A stretch of DNA of 64,000 nt, taken from Paramacrobiotus metropolitanus. Its lineage: Eukaryota > Tardigrada > Eutardigrada > Parachela > Macrobiotidae. Both the position numbers and the translations under genes were made by a program. The stretch spans positions 62,001 through 126,000 of the forward strand of contig NW_026570377.1 of the NCBI RefSeq assembly GCF_019649055.1, read 5' to 3'. Under the pieces are notes generated by a model that had not been told where the DNA came from, did not search any database, and was given only the letters and a program-made list of their open reading frames with translations. How positions within the stretch are numbered: position 1 is the stretch's first letter; every line of letters begins with the position of its first letter. Below are positions 1 to 11,534 of this stretch, piece after piece.

Positions 1-229
1 GCACTTTTTTCTGAATTGTTTCACTTTGAAGATGGAAGATGTTGCGATCAGCGTTTTTGTGCACGTGTAAATATATGTGTCGATACACAAAACGTTTTTA
101 ATTTTGTGGTTTAAGATTACGTACACGTTTTCCGATCCAAACATTTTTCTGTGAACGTAATTGGTATCTGCAAATTTCTGTTGCCCGGCCGCAAAGAATC
201 TCGGAATGTGATTCGACGTTAATTTTGGA

Positions 230-1357
230 ATGGAAAGACCGCTGGATGGGGAAGCCGCGTTACGGATTTTTCGGGAACGGTGTTCTGATCCAAGATTTCC
301 CCGCGACGAATTTTTCGTTTGCCAACACTCGGTTCTGATTGAAAACCACGTAAGATACCTCACAGCCCAACTGGCCTGTGCCGATCACGGGATCAGAGGC
401 GGCGATTGCACCTGGGACGAGTATTCGACCGCAAGATCATTTCCGGTCGGGAATTATTATTTTCTGATTGCAGTCATAACCGAAGCTGTCATAATCGCAC
501 TGTTGCTGCTACTCCTCATCATTTTGCTGCTTCTTTATCGAAGGTATGTTTTCCAAACGGCTGATAACACACATAATTCGACTCATGCACAGCAGAATAA
601 TATATTATTAATTTTTTATAAAATTTCGGTTTTAAAAAACATTTCTGACGCTACTCGAGCGATTCGTTACCAAAATTAGTACTTGTACCGTACTAATTTA
701 ATCAGCAACATATATAGGATAGTGAAAAATGAAAATTAATCCTGGCATTGTCATTTCCTTTGTGAAAATTTTTATAACTGCAAATTTACAGAAAGAAAAT
801 CCAGTCGATAAGAGATAACCCACACCATGGACCAAAACTATACCGGTCACGCTTACACTATCGAACAACCAACCAAAAACTACGTTCATTTCACGGAGCC
901 GTCACCACCCAAACCGCGCATGCACAGTATCGGTATTCAGTTCACACCGACCCCGCCCAAGCACGTCGACGATACCACCAGCGTCACCACACGCTGCAGC
1001 TCCATCGCCAGCGAAACGGAAGCCTTCCAGCCTCTGGTTATCAAGGTGGACAGCGCCCCCATCAGCGGCGATACCACGCCCTCCGACACGCCCCTTCCGC
1101 TTCGGCGCCACCCAAACGCCGTCTTTGTGGGCACGCCCAAAGCGCACAAACGACCCCGAGATAGCAAGTCTACGGTGGAATTTCCCGAGGAAGCATTTGG
1201 AGATCGCGCCAAGATCACAACCTACACCGTGACGGAAGAGCATTCCTTGTCGTTGACGGTGCCGGGTCAGCAGAATCCGACGCCCACCAGGATCGTCTTT
1301 GGTCCCAAGTATGACCCACCAGTACGACCATTTTCCGATGGATCTGTATATTTGTAA
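230..1357 (+). CDS. Hypothetical single-pass membrane protein, two exons
   Basis: Function not recognised. Exon 1 (230-543) encodes a ~80-residue cysteine-containing N-terminus without a signal peptide, then a very hydrophobic Leu/Ile segment (about residues 80-102) followed by basic residues, typical of one transmembrane helix with a cytosolic tail. Exon 2 (792-1357) encodes a Pro/Thr/Ser-rich tail with a clear coding pattern. The donor after 543 (AG|GTATGT) and acceptor before 792 are good, and the junction would read LLYRRKKIQSIRDN. The phases do not close: summed exon length is one base over a multiple of three, so reaching the frame that begins at the Met codon at 827 needs a 1-nt change near 815-827. 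Either the assembly carries an indel there, or the frame from 827 belongs to a separate transcript. The coding character of both parts is fairly sure; the joining is inference. Confidence 0.6.
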
Positions 1358-2856
1358 AATATGCTGATTTGCAGCTGTTCATACACTCGTTGCTTAATCC
1401 AGTGAAAGGTTCTTGTTTGATAGGTGGTAAACTGGTAATTAACAGTCGCGCGGTATCATAATACGTTTCATAGACTGCACGGTCACTAGTTAATTTCTTC
1501 ATCAGTTTGTGTTATTTAACGTTTGTGTTATTTAACGTATTGTAGTTTTTTCAGACCGCGCTTTGAATTGGTTTATGCTTGTGCTGCTATGTTTACTTAA
1601 ATTAATAACGATAAAATATGTGATTCACCGTAACGCCGATTATAATACCAATTTCGATTATTGTCATCAAATTCATACCGACCGTTCACGGTTGCAGAGT
1701 ACTGTAACTCCAAGTAGGAAGTAAAATGCCTTCATATACATAGAATGCAATATGGTTTGCAGAAAACTCGGGCAAGCGAAGCGAGCCCGCTTAATCAATT
1801 TTAAACAAATCTAATAAATGTATTTATGGGCGATTAAATTTTGACCATACGCATACGGCTTCCAGATACCGTTCGCCTGACACTGACGCATACTCACGTG
1901 TCAATAGTTTTGTGATGTTCGTGCAGAATCTGATGCTTTTTTGTGAGGAGTAGGACCATTGGATCAGTGAGGTTTTGGAACAAATTTTGGAGTGCATGTA
2001 AATGTTCCTAGTTTCATACTGTATATACCGTATATTAAAATCTTAATAATTAAAATTATTGTGGATGTGCAAATTAGTGCAATAGGCATAGATTGATATT
2101 CATTTTGCATGTACGAGTACAGTACTTGCAAACATAAGAACGCATTCGCAGCGATACGATTTTGCCGGCCATTGCAATACAGCAGACTCGATTAATGTTC
2201 GGGTTGGTGCACTTGAAAGATTTTTGTATCCCTGCCAAATCAATGCTGCCGCTTGCCAAAAGTGATTTCTTTGAAATTAATGACCAAGTACAGCAACACA
2301 CGGCTTTGTGATTGGGAGAATAGGCAGTGTTTAGGCTAATGGGAGTAGAAAAGTTCGGAACATTTAACGTCTCATCCCCGGTCGGTTCCGGCGCGTCATT
2401 GCGGGGCAGCGGGGCGTGGAAAGACCGCTCTGGCGTCGGGCCTGTTAGGTGGCGTGATGTGACGAACGCTATCAGGGGCATGGATCAGCAAACCGTCTAC
2501 ACTGTACCCTCACCAAGCATAGCTCGTGTCGCCGCTTACCAGTCAATCTGCCAGAGTGGGGGCGCTAATCTCGTTGTCTGGCCTGGATGCACTGACTGAG
2601 CTGTCTGTTGGTGAAAGACTGGCGCGCTTGTCAAAAGTGGGAAGATCGTTTTCGGCGATGCATTAACACCGTTTGGAGTTTATAGCTGTTTTAAAGTTTT
2701 AATTCTTGCGATAAGGAGCGAAGGCTTTTCAATCCGTACTCATCACGCTGCCAACCATTATCATCGTCACACGTTAACTGATCGTTAGCTCCTGCAGATT
2801 GTGTGTGGATTTCACCGTGCTTTGATCATCAGGCTCGCCGTTTCCTTGTCCACAGG
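1358..2856. other. Intergenic, no gene seen
   Basis: Spacer between the first membrane-protein gene and the carbonic anhydrase gene. Open frames here (for example 2074-2481 on the minus strand and 2327-2599 on the plus strand) show no recognisable domain and no plausible splice partners. One copy of the dispersed octamer TACGAGTA lies at 2112-2119. Confidence 0.6.
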
Positions 2857-5800
2857 ATGGCCTCCCAAGTGTTGTTCCTCGTGAGCTTTCTGGTGTTAGG
2901 TAAGATTAAGATCAGTGCATACGAAGACATTAGAATAAAACTGAAATTTTTACTAGTTTTTTTGTTAACTTAAAGAACTAAATTCATCAAAAGGGACGTA
3001 AGCAAACAGGAGAACATCTGTATGCTTCTTAACTTTTGTGTTGTTTTGTCTTTCTTTGTGACTTAACAAGTTCATATCTTTTTTTGTTTTTCGCAGTTTT
3101 TCACTCTTTTTGAGGTATGTAATATGTGAGACTTATTGAGTTCGGTTTTCGAAATAATGAATATGATCTCATTGATGTCGACTCCTTACAGTTCGTAATG
3201 CTTTTCCGGCTGTGCTCGTCCAGATATACTTTAGATGCTTGAAATTTCATTTGAACGTTTTCCCGACTTCATTTGATTTTCGAAACTATAATTTTGTAAC
3301 GATTTTGTGATTACTTCTGAATTGTGATGACCATAGCCATAGGCCGTAGCTGAATATCAAGAGTCAAAAACGACTCAAAAACAGGCCGACAGTTTGCAGA
3401 ATACAAATGCTTGCTGTTTATCACGATCAGAAATTGCTATACTCACCGGTCAGTTTTAGTACCTTACAAAAATTATATGGTCATTATGGTGTTGGCATTT
3501 TGTTGCTTCATATCGAAATGGTATACCAGAACGCAAATTTTGAAATTTATTTTGTCTGTTAACGGATACGATTAGTGGCTAACCGTTAGCCTGTCGGTGT
3601 GTACATTTGATTGTGTATTTTTTGCTATCATTCGTTTGCATAACTACAGTATGCTGCGGCTGCAACCTTATCAGATTCCTGCCGTTTAATAGGTAAAATA
3701 CCGTATAAACTTCTATACTTGTATGGTAATTCTAAGTTCTGCTGCAATTTTACTTTATTTACACGGGCTGCAACGGTCAACCACGGTCGGCATATTCGCC
3801 AGACAAGCGCTCCTACGGAAAACCGGAAATTTACTGAATCACATCCTTTAATTACGCATTATTAGTTATTACTTATTACTAATGTTGTAGAAATTAGAAC
3901 CCGACGTTATCCGGCAGAGCTGCAATTCGTAGTCGTAAATGACTCGTACTTTACATTGTACCATAGAAGGAAGTCCTGTTCCGCAGTATAACATAGTTTA
4001 ATAAATGTGAATCTTTAACAATTTCACGAAAACGTACAGTGCTCAACGAAATTCAATTACCACACATATTAACAAAACTCAAGTCGAATTATTTTTAATG
4101 GAACCGTTTCGTAGCTACAGTAAAATATGCCGAAATTCTTCTAGATTAGGAGATACCTTACAAATGCGGTATTGCCTTCCCATGGTGGGTTCTGCCCTTG
4201 AGCGATACTGAAATTGAAGAGAAAATTACAATCAGCAACATGCTGATTTAATTTCGTTTTCAAATTGTGGTCTTTTTTTGCATCAATAAGTACAGATATT
4301 TAGCATCTGCAAGCAGACAGTTAACAGTTTTACATTACCATATAGATATAGTTTTACCGGTTTATTCAGTCGTACATATTCTAAGATGTTTCTTTCTAAG
4401 CGTGGACGTTTTCCTTCGCAGGACTGTTTAGGAATGGCGACTGTGATAAGACTAGGAGTGATTGGGGGTACATCAACGATGCAGGTTGGTAAAAATAATT
4501 CTGTTTCTTTGGTTTCAGTGCGCTTGCCGTCAGACTACGGTTTTCGGCTGGTTCATTAAAATATATCCGTAAGAAATAATTTACGTTATTGATCTGACTG
4601 CTTTGTTCCATAAACAGATGTGCCAGGACCGGGAAACTGGAGCCGCGTTGAACCAAAGTGTGCCCACGACAATCAGCAGTCGCCGATAGATCTCAAAGAA
4701 AAGGAAGCCAAATTCGATGCTGGACTCACGGCCATCTCCTTCGCTAATTATGATACGCTGCCGAAAAACGAAACGTGGACAGTAACAAATAACGGACATA
4801 CCGGTACTACTTAATAATCTCACACGCATTTGTTTTGCAGTAGATAAAACGTAGTAATTTTTCGAATTGTACGTGACGGAGTTAGTTTTATTATGAGCAA
4901 CATATTAAGAAAGTTTTCGAAGTGAAAGTATTTCTTGTGGATTTGACATGGAGTTTTGCGGGAGAGGAACTGTAAAATAGGAAATTATTGCTTCGTCAGT
5001 CTAAATTATTTTGGTCTGTCAAAAAATAACTTTTGCATAGCGGGATATTATGAGTAGAAGGATATGCAGTTAAGACATCGGTTTATCCAAAAATGTTATT
5101 TATTGTGATCCAGAAACATTTCTTGCGAAACTGAAACTTAAACTTACCCGAGTGCGGAACAAGGCTATCGATCGAATTATATGGTAATTTAGTGGGCTCT
5201 GGTTGTGTTTGCGATAATGATTGTAATCGGGTCCGATCTAGCGCACAATGCCGCCGCGTCTCGTGACCTCTGATCTGGGCTAAGTAGTGGAACTGGAAAT
5301 CATCCGGGCATCTTGCAGTTCTTCCAATGAGCAATTCTCAAACATTAAATACATAATCGGATGTGCTAAACGTCGAATCGATCAGAAGTGTAAAGGCAGC
5401 CTATAACTGCCGGCTTCGGCTGGTTTTACTTTGGAGAGACAGAAATCTGTCGTGGGTAGAAGCCGAGAACTGATTAGACATCACAGAGCGGAACGATTGA
5501 TGACATGACGGGATTTTTTGATCAATTTTTCTGCATGTCTTCCTTTGCGGATGCAGACAGATGGGTGCCGACCCCGCTAATTTGTATTGTCGTTGACCTT
5601 CAAACTTTCTAAATCTTTCGGGATAGTAGTTGCGCTCGTACGGCTCAAAACCCGAACCGGCTCAAACACAAAATATCATCCGCTATAAAAGGCACAAGAT
5701 TGTGGTAGCACGGATTTGTGAAAGTTTTCCGTAAAACCATCAGTTTTTCCCGAATGTATGTACGATCGTGTGATTTATGAACAAAGTACGTATGACGGTA

Positions 5801-7665
5801 TTGTAGCATGAAAATCTGGACATTTACCTAGATTTTTTCCGTAGCGAGCCAGATGACACAACGTTTTTCATGCTTGTCCTTTATCTTTTGCCTTTTATGA
5901 ATTGTTTGTGTTGAAATTTTGTGATTCAATTTTTGGAAGATAATTACGCTGTTGCAGTTCAGCTGAAAGGACACTATACCTGCGCACCTCACATTCAAGA
6001 TGGTGGATTGCACGGAAATTATGACGTAGTGCAAATACATTTTCATTGGGGAAAGACTGATTTCCGCGGATCGGAACATCACGTTGACGGATTCCAGTAT
6101 CCTCTAGAGGTAAGCGTCCGAAGTCCAGTGGCCAGAAAAGCCTCCTGATGGCCATTTTGTAAACGGTCACTTAAATTTCTCGTATCATGTTTGAAATGAA
6201 TATGCTTGCTGGGATTAATGCATATTTAATTTAAACCTATTTACGGTCGATTCCAGATAAAACAGCGTTCCGCTGACAGAATATTCTGTACCGCAGTTTC
6301 TTTCTAAATGTGCACTTATCTACATTGTTTTGTGTATCCTTATTGTCAGATGCATATTGTGCATGCCCGTCGTGACAATCCTCCGACAAGACTAGAAAAG
6401 CCGAAACAACTTGCCGTTGTGGGAGTATTTTTCAAAATCCGTAACGACACAAATGAAGATTTGGAGCCGCTGCTGGAAGTATTGCCCCAAGTGGAGAAGC
6501 CAGATAACAGTACGAATCGTATGATTTTTTAGCGTTAAACATATGATAGAAAATAATAATTATGATAGAACATATACGAGCGTTACGAGTACATATGATA
6601 GAACTACGTATTTGCATGTAAGCGATCGATGTAGAGCTGAGCAGTGCGTTCAGTACACAGTGAACTGGAACTGTAAACTCCAGCTGTTGAAAGTTTGACA
6701 GGAAGATAAATGAGAGACTCCCACGTTCATAATTATTATTAGAGCATCAATTAAATATTTTGTCAGTTGTCGCTTTCAACGAGACTAAGCACATCCGGAT
6801 TTTTCTGGCGCAGAGCAGCGTTTATACTGCAAGTTTTTTGGTTGGGCGATAGTGTGGAGAGAAGTTTTGGTTATTGATTATGGCTTATGATTGTAAAAAA
6901 TGTTTTAGAATCTTAACCTGTACTTAACAAAGTAATTAAAGGTTAGCAAACTGCGAATAGAAAGCAGTAGCACAAATCAATAACTGAGTTTGCTGGAAAC
7001 TGAACTGAATCACTGAGAAAAACTGCTAAACTTTAAAATAACGTGTAATATAAAGATAATACCTTGGTACAGCACATCGCTGATAGACAGATTACTACAG
7101 TGGAAATGGAGTTAATAAAAGAATTACTTATTTGCGAAACTACTTTTTTGCGAGTGAAGGTCATGCATAAACTGATCTTGGCATCGTTTAACAGCAGGTA
7201 AAGCGGTAAAACTCAAAGGATTCAACCTGAAATCATTCCTTCCCCTATCGCCAAACTACTTCCGGTATAACGGATCGTTGACTACGCCACCTTGTGATCC
7301 CATCGTTTTGTGGACTGTGATGCAACAGCCTGTTTTTCTTTCCCTAGAACAGGTAATTAGTTACCCTGTAACTACTGCGGCATCTTCAAAATGCGTTCTC
7401 CCTGTGTTTCTAGCTTCAAGCGTTTCGGAAACTCATGGCGCATCATCATCACGAGCACCCCGTTAACGAGACCGAAGTGAAGTATATCGAGGAGAATTTC
7501 CGGCCCATTATTCACGATAACCGGACGGTGTATTTGTATTCCCGTGCGGCAACACGCATGGATCAGCCGGTGTTTGATGTAGAAATAAAGCCTACACCGT
7601 CTTCCGCTTCCCGAGTGGTATCCCTCTTTTACCTGGTTATGTCATTTGTCGTGATTTTTGGGTAA
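2857..7665 (+). CDS. Alpha carbonic anhydrase, secreted and probably GPI-anchored
   Basis: Zinc enzyme interconverting CO2 and bicarbonate, probably on the outer cell surface. Exons 2857-2899, 4422-4484, 4618-4803, 5958-6109, 6350-6509, 7198-7352 and 7414-7665 join in phase to 336 residues. Residues 1-17 are a signal peptide. The core shows QSPIDL, a proton-shuttle His (NNGHT, about residue 96), the zinc ligands in HFHWG (His125, His127) and the next exon's MHIVH (His150), and the catalytic Thr in SLTTPPC (about Thr231). The last exon ends in a hydrophobic stretch behind a small-residue segment (SSASR), as in GPI-anchored CA4/CA15-like enzymes. A His-rich run (AHHHHEH) precedes the last third. 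All key catalytic residues are present, so an active enzyme is expected. GPI anchoring rather than a short membrane helix is inference. Confidence 0.93.
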
Positions 7666-8170
7666 TTGGTGTTCCATGGAAGCGGGTTTGAGTCGAGTTT
7701 GCATTTTTAGTTTCAAGCCAAAGGATATATTCAAGTTTTCATTTGCCGGTGTGCGATACTGATTTTGGAGAGTGTAGAGTTTTGACTGTGGGTTCGGTTG
7801 TGTGACCGTTTGGTGTACAGCAATCCGGTTAGAGTCGTTCGTTTAAAAATTAAATTAATTGAACTGGATGCAGTCAGTAGGTTGGAATTTTTCCCTGATT
7901 GGTTATTTTCTGAATTTAATTAATTCAGCTGTCATTCGTTTTCCGCATGCCTGGTTATATCTTAATAATTCCGTAGCACCTTTTTTTGACGGAAATTAGG
8001 CCGGTACTTTACTTCAGTGGTACAAGCTCTTGTATTGCCATAATGCCCAGTTTTATTGCTCCATTTTGTAAATAGTTACACAAACTTGAAAACACCAAAA
8101 AGGGTTAGAGATTATCGAGTTCATAACTTGATAGGTTGAAAGACTTTTTCCAAAAGCTCTCTTTTCAATA

Positions 8171-8210
8171 TCTCTTTATAAACCACACAATCTCTTTATA
8201 AACCACACAT
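8171..8210. repeat. 20-bp direct tandem duplication
   Basis: A 20-bp unit beginning TCTCTTTATAAACC occurs twice head to tail (8171-8190 and 8191-8210) with one mismatch in the last base. It lies in the spacer (7666-8311) between the ends of the carbonic anhydrase and dioxygenase genes, which converge tail to tail. Nothing else is seen in this spacer. Confidence 0.8.
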
Positions 8211-8311
8211 TTTTCAGCAATCATAGTAAAGTTGATACTGCCTTTAGAGGGATGTATTTTCTAATACATAGCAATAACCTTGATACGAACTGTAGTAGTG
8301 GTGACACCTTA

Positions 8312-9587
8312 TCACCGTTTGATCGGTCCACTAATGACATTTTCACGCAAAAATACGTTCCACGTGCCGGTAAAGGTCTTAATATCGACATCGTTATTAA
8401 CTATAATTCTTTGCGAAGGGTTTCTTGATCCGCATCGTTGACAGGAATCATTGGGCGGTAGATAAAAATCTGCAACATGCTAGTCTTAAAACATTGACGA
8501 CTTAACAACTAGAGTAATAAGCCGTATCTGTAAATGTACTGTAATAATATATATCTCCAGAGAACTCTTAAACGATGGTGGTGTACTCGTATAGTAGAGT
8601 TCGCAGAATAATTCTGTCATGATTACGGACCAGCAGAGCTAACTGTGGCTGCTATTTCAACCTATTTGAATAATGCCCGCCTGCATTTGTCCAGTCACAA
8701 AAATAAAAAAAAAGGAATGCGGCTACATATGATAATTAGGGCTAAGAAAAGCAAATGCCTGTAGATACCTCTTTCAAAATATAGCTGTGTGGTCAAAGTT
8801 GTGCCTATCAATTGACCGTTTTCATCGATGAGTGTTATCCGGAAGTGGAGATGCGCTGGACGGTAACCGTCGTCGTTATATCGACCAGGAAAAACCGTTG
8901 AGAGGCTGAAGAATCCGTCTTTGGTGGTTGTAAAGCGAGTCCGACACCACTACATCCAGATATTATTGTTTTTAGTTTCCGACGCCACAATACTTATTGA
9001 TGAAACTGGTTTTGCATGTACAAAAAACTCACAGGTTCATTTGCCTAAATGCGCAATTATTGCAAAACTTTTCTACTAAAACCTTTTTTATTAATTTTTA
9101 ATTTCGATTTTGCAGATCACAGTGCACTAAAGCGGTTTATATTCATACATATATACTTTGCATAAGTCCTCTGTACAAGGCGTTATCTAAAAATATTGCG
9201 TTATTTACATAATCCGGTTTGTCCATACGGATGTCGCTGTACTCGCCGTTAGCATCCGCTTGCCAGACGTCCATCAATGCGAATGCCGGTTTCCCGCAAG
9301 GGTTCCCTTCCGTATCCACCACATGTACTGTCCCGTTAACAAATAAACGCGTATGTGCCGGATTATTGAAACAGACGCTGGGCAGGTCAGATGGAATGGT
9401 GGCATTGAACAGTGGCGCACTGGGTTTGTAATAAGGTCCCAGGACGTCCGGCGTGGTAATCATGCACTGCCCATTGCTACCTGTACATTATCGTTTAGGT
9501 TTATCGCAGCACAGAGGAAACTGGCGCGCGACATGACATTGTCGACACTCACTTGCTGCCTTCAAAGAACGACGTGAGTGGTAGCAT
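8312..9587 (-). CDS. Intradiol ring-cleavage dioxygenase (catechol/protocatechuate-type)
   Basis: Fe(III) enzyme family that opens catechol-like rings between the two hydroxyls with O2. Minus-strand exons: 9553-9587 (tentative), 9149-9476, 8769-8949 and 8312-8469; phases close to 233 residues. Visible family marks are TPDVLGPYY near the N-terminus, ALMDVWQADANGEYS with the first iron Tyr (about Tyr91), then DGFFSLSTVFPGRY (Tyr145) and YRPAHLHFRI (His154, His156), giving the complete Tyr-Tyr-His-His iron set. TTQLYF and a Cys-rich PNDSCQRCGS segment follow. Spacing between the two Tyr is longer than usual, so the 9149/8949 junction may be slightly off, and the first coding exon (hence any signal peptide) is uncertain. 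The family is bacterial and fungal; in animals it is known from spider mites, where it was gained by horizontal transfer. The introns argue against contamination. Confidence 0.85.
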
Positions 9588-10392
9588 TGCACACAAAAGT
9601 TTAGCTTAAATACAAAATGACGAAATTTTCAAAATAGTACTCGCATGTAATTCATCGTCAGGTTACAATATGTACTGTACGGTTATAAGTATACTAATCG
9701 TAAGTGGCAAGAAAATTATTTGCAGACGTATTTGAAAAATAGTGCATACTGCGTGTACTCGTATGAGTCGTACCTATAGCGAATCCATTTTGGGTCGAAG
9801 CCATGCCAAACAAATATAGCACAAGAAAGATCATATAAAAATACATGGTTATATTGCGCTTACAGTATTAATATTGCTAGATACTGGTTAGAATTACCAG
9901 CATAGACAGCGTAAAAATTATGATGCAATGAATCGAAATATAAACGTCCTGGTCAGATAATCACGTCGGGCAACGGATGGTACACCAGGTAGATAAAAAA
10001 ATTAATTCCAGCGCAAGTCACATATAACTTCCAAATTTACTTTGCTACAATTTGGCAGATTGCGAATTTTTCGTACAATACTGCATACCCCACTGCCATC
10101 GCCGAACGCCACTAGTCCTAAAGTTAAGTGATGCTCATGATAATTCCGATATCGGACGATCGTTCACAACTTCAAATGGCGATATTATCGTTAAGTTAAA
10201 CTGTAATTATTCTACTGGGTAGTACGTATCTGTATACCGCAGTGGTTATGCAATTCTAACCATAACCATAAGTATGCACTTTAAAATTTCCTTAAAGAGT
10301 AAAACTGCTTTGCCATAGCTGCATAAACGGGTTCGATTCAGCCGAAGTTTATTTCACTGACTCTGCATAAGTACACTCTTTGTAGAAACTTA
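9588..10392. other. Intergenic, no gene seen
   Basis: AT-rich spacer upstream of the dioxygenase gene. No coding exon or RNA gene recognised. One copy of the dispersed octamer TACTCGTA lies at 9756-9763. Confidence 0.55.
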
Positions 10393-11127
10393 CCAGGGCA
10401 TATTTTCCGGGTCCAAATTCAGAAAATTCCCATCTTTTGCAGGAAATTAGTAAATACCCATAGTGTAATTAAAAAATTAATTTCATGTGCTGATACTCAT
10501 GGGCGTGGCCAGAAAAAATAAATGAACACCATAACGCTACATACAATTATTACAATGCACTGTACAGGCCGTTTATGTAGACAACATTGTGTTTCTGAAA
10601 TTTTATTAATTAACAAACAAATCTTGTGTCTTATTCTCTCAAGACTCAAAGCACGGATACGCGGCATAGTAAACCTGAAACAATATAGTTATCAGAAGAT
10701 AGTCAGCCCATAAAAACGAAATATGCATGAAAATGTGCTCGAATACCTGCAGAGCTGTTGTATCTGCAGTCTATTTTGTAAATTTGCAATGATGGGCGGC
10801 GCCTTATCAACATGTGCACATAAAATTATTGTTTAAGCATTTCGCGGTCGTTCAGTACAGTACTCGCATCCTTCAGCAAAACAGGAGATTTTTCAGGGTT
10901 AACGTTATTAGTACAGTACGAAAACAGCCTGCAGGAGTACTGCAAAAATAGCGCATTGTAATAGTACGTAGTACGTAATAGTAATTATTGTATTAATTTT
11001 ATTTTTTCTGGCCACGCCCTTGAGTGTCAGCACATGAAATAATTTTTTTAATTATACTATGGGTATAAACTATTTTCCTGCAAAAGATGAGAATTTTCTG
11101 AATTTGGACCCGGAAAATGTGCCCTGG
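10393..11127. mobile_element. MITE, PIF/Harbinger-like non-autonomous DNA transposon
   Basis: The two ends are long imperfect inverted repeats of about 130 bp: the left arm (about 10393-10523) reads inward from CCAGGGCATATTTTCCGGG, and the right arm (about 11003-11127) is its reverse complement with scattered mismatches. The element is flanked on both sides by TTA (10390-10392 and 11128-11130), matching the 3-bp TWA target duplication of the PIF/Harbinger superfamily. The ~480-bp interior has no transposase frame. The family assignment rests on the target duplication only; element boundaries and inverted repeats are seen directly. Confidence 0.8.
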
Positions 11128-11534
11128 TTAGTACTATAGAAGTACACAATATATATATAATAGTTATAATACTGTCTTATAATTTTGCCGGCCTGTTGTG
11201 TACCACTATGTTGTATACGTTATTGTCTGTGCTGAACAAAAATGTCTTTGAATACCATGCAGAAAAGTCGATATGAAAATGACTAATAGTTTCAGCTTGT
11301 ACTTAAAAAATTACTTTGTTATGCTGTGCTACGGCACCGTATCCAACTCTACGGTATAACCCGTGCTTGCACCTTTAATAGCCATGTTGCCAGTTGCGTT
11401 TCATCCATCCCATTGTCCGCGCTTCTATATTAGCTGCTTCTTGCGTAACTGCGGCTTTATTAGCATTTTAATTTATCATTAAAAATTAATAAGATAAGTC
11501 AACACTTTTAACAAATTTATTGCGTCCTGCATCA

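Noticed and set aside
7435-7460. Poly-His run as an engineered tag
   Set aside because: It lies inside a native carbonic anhydrase exon with normal flanks and only four consecutive His.
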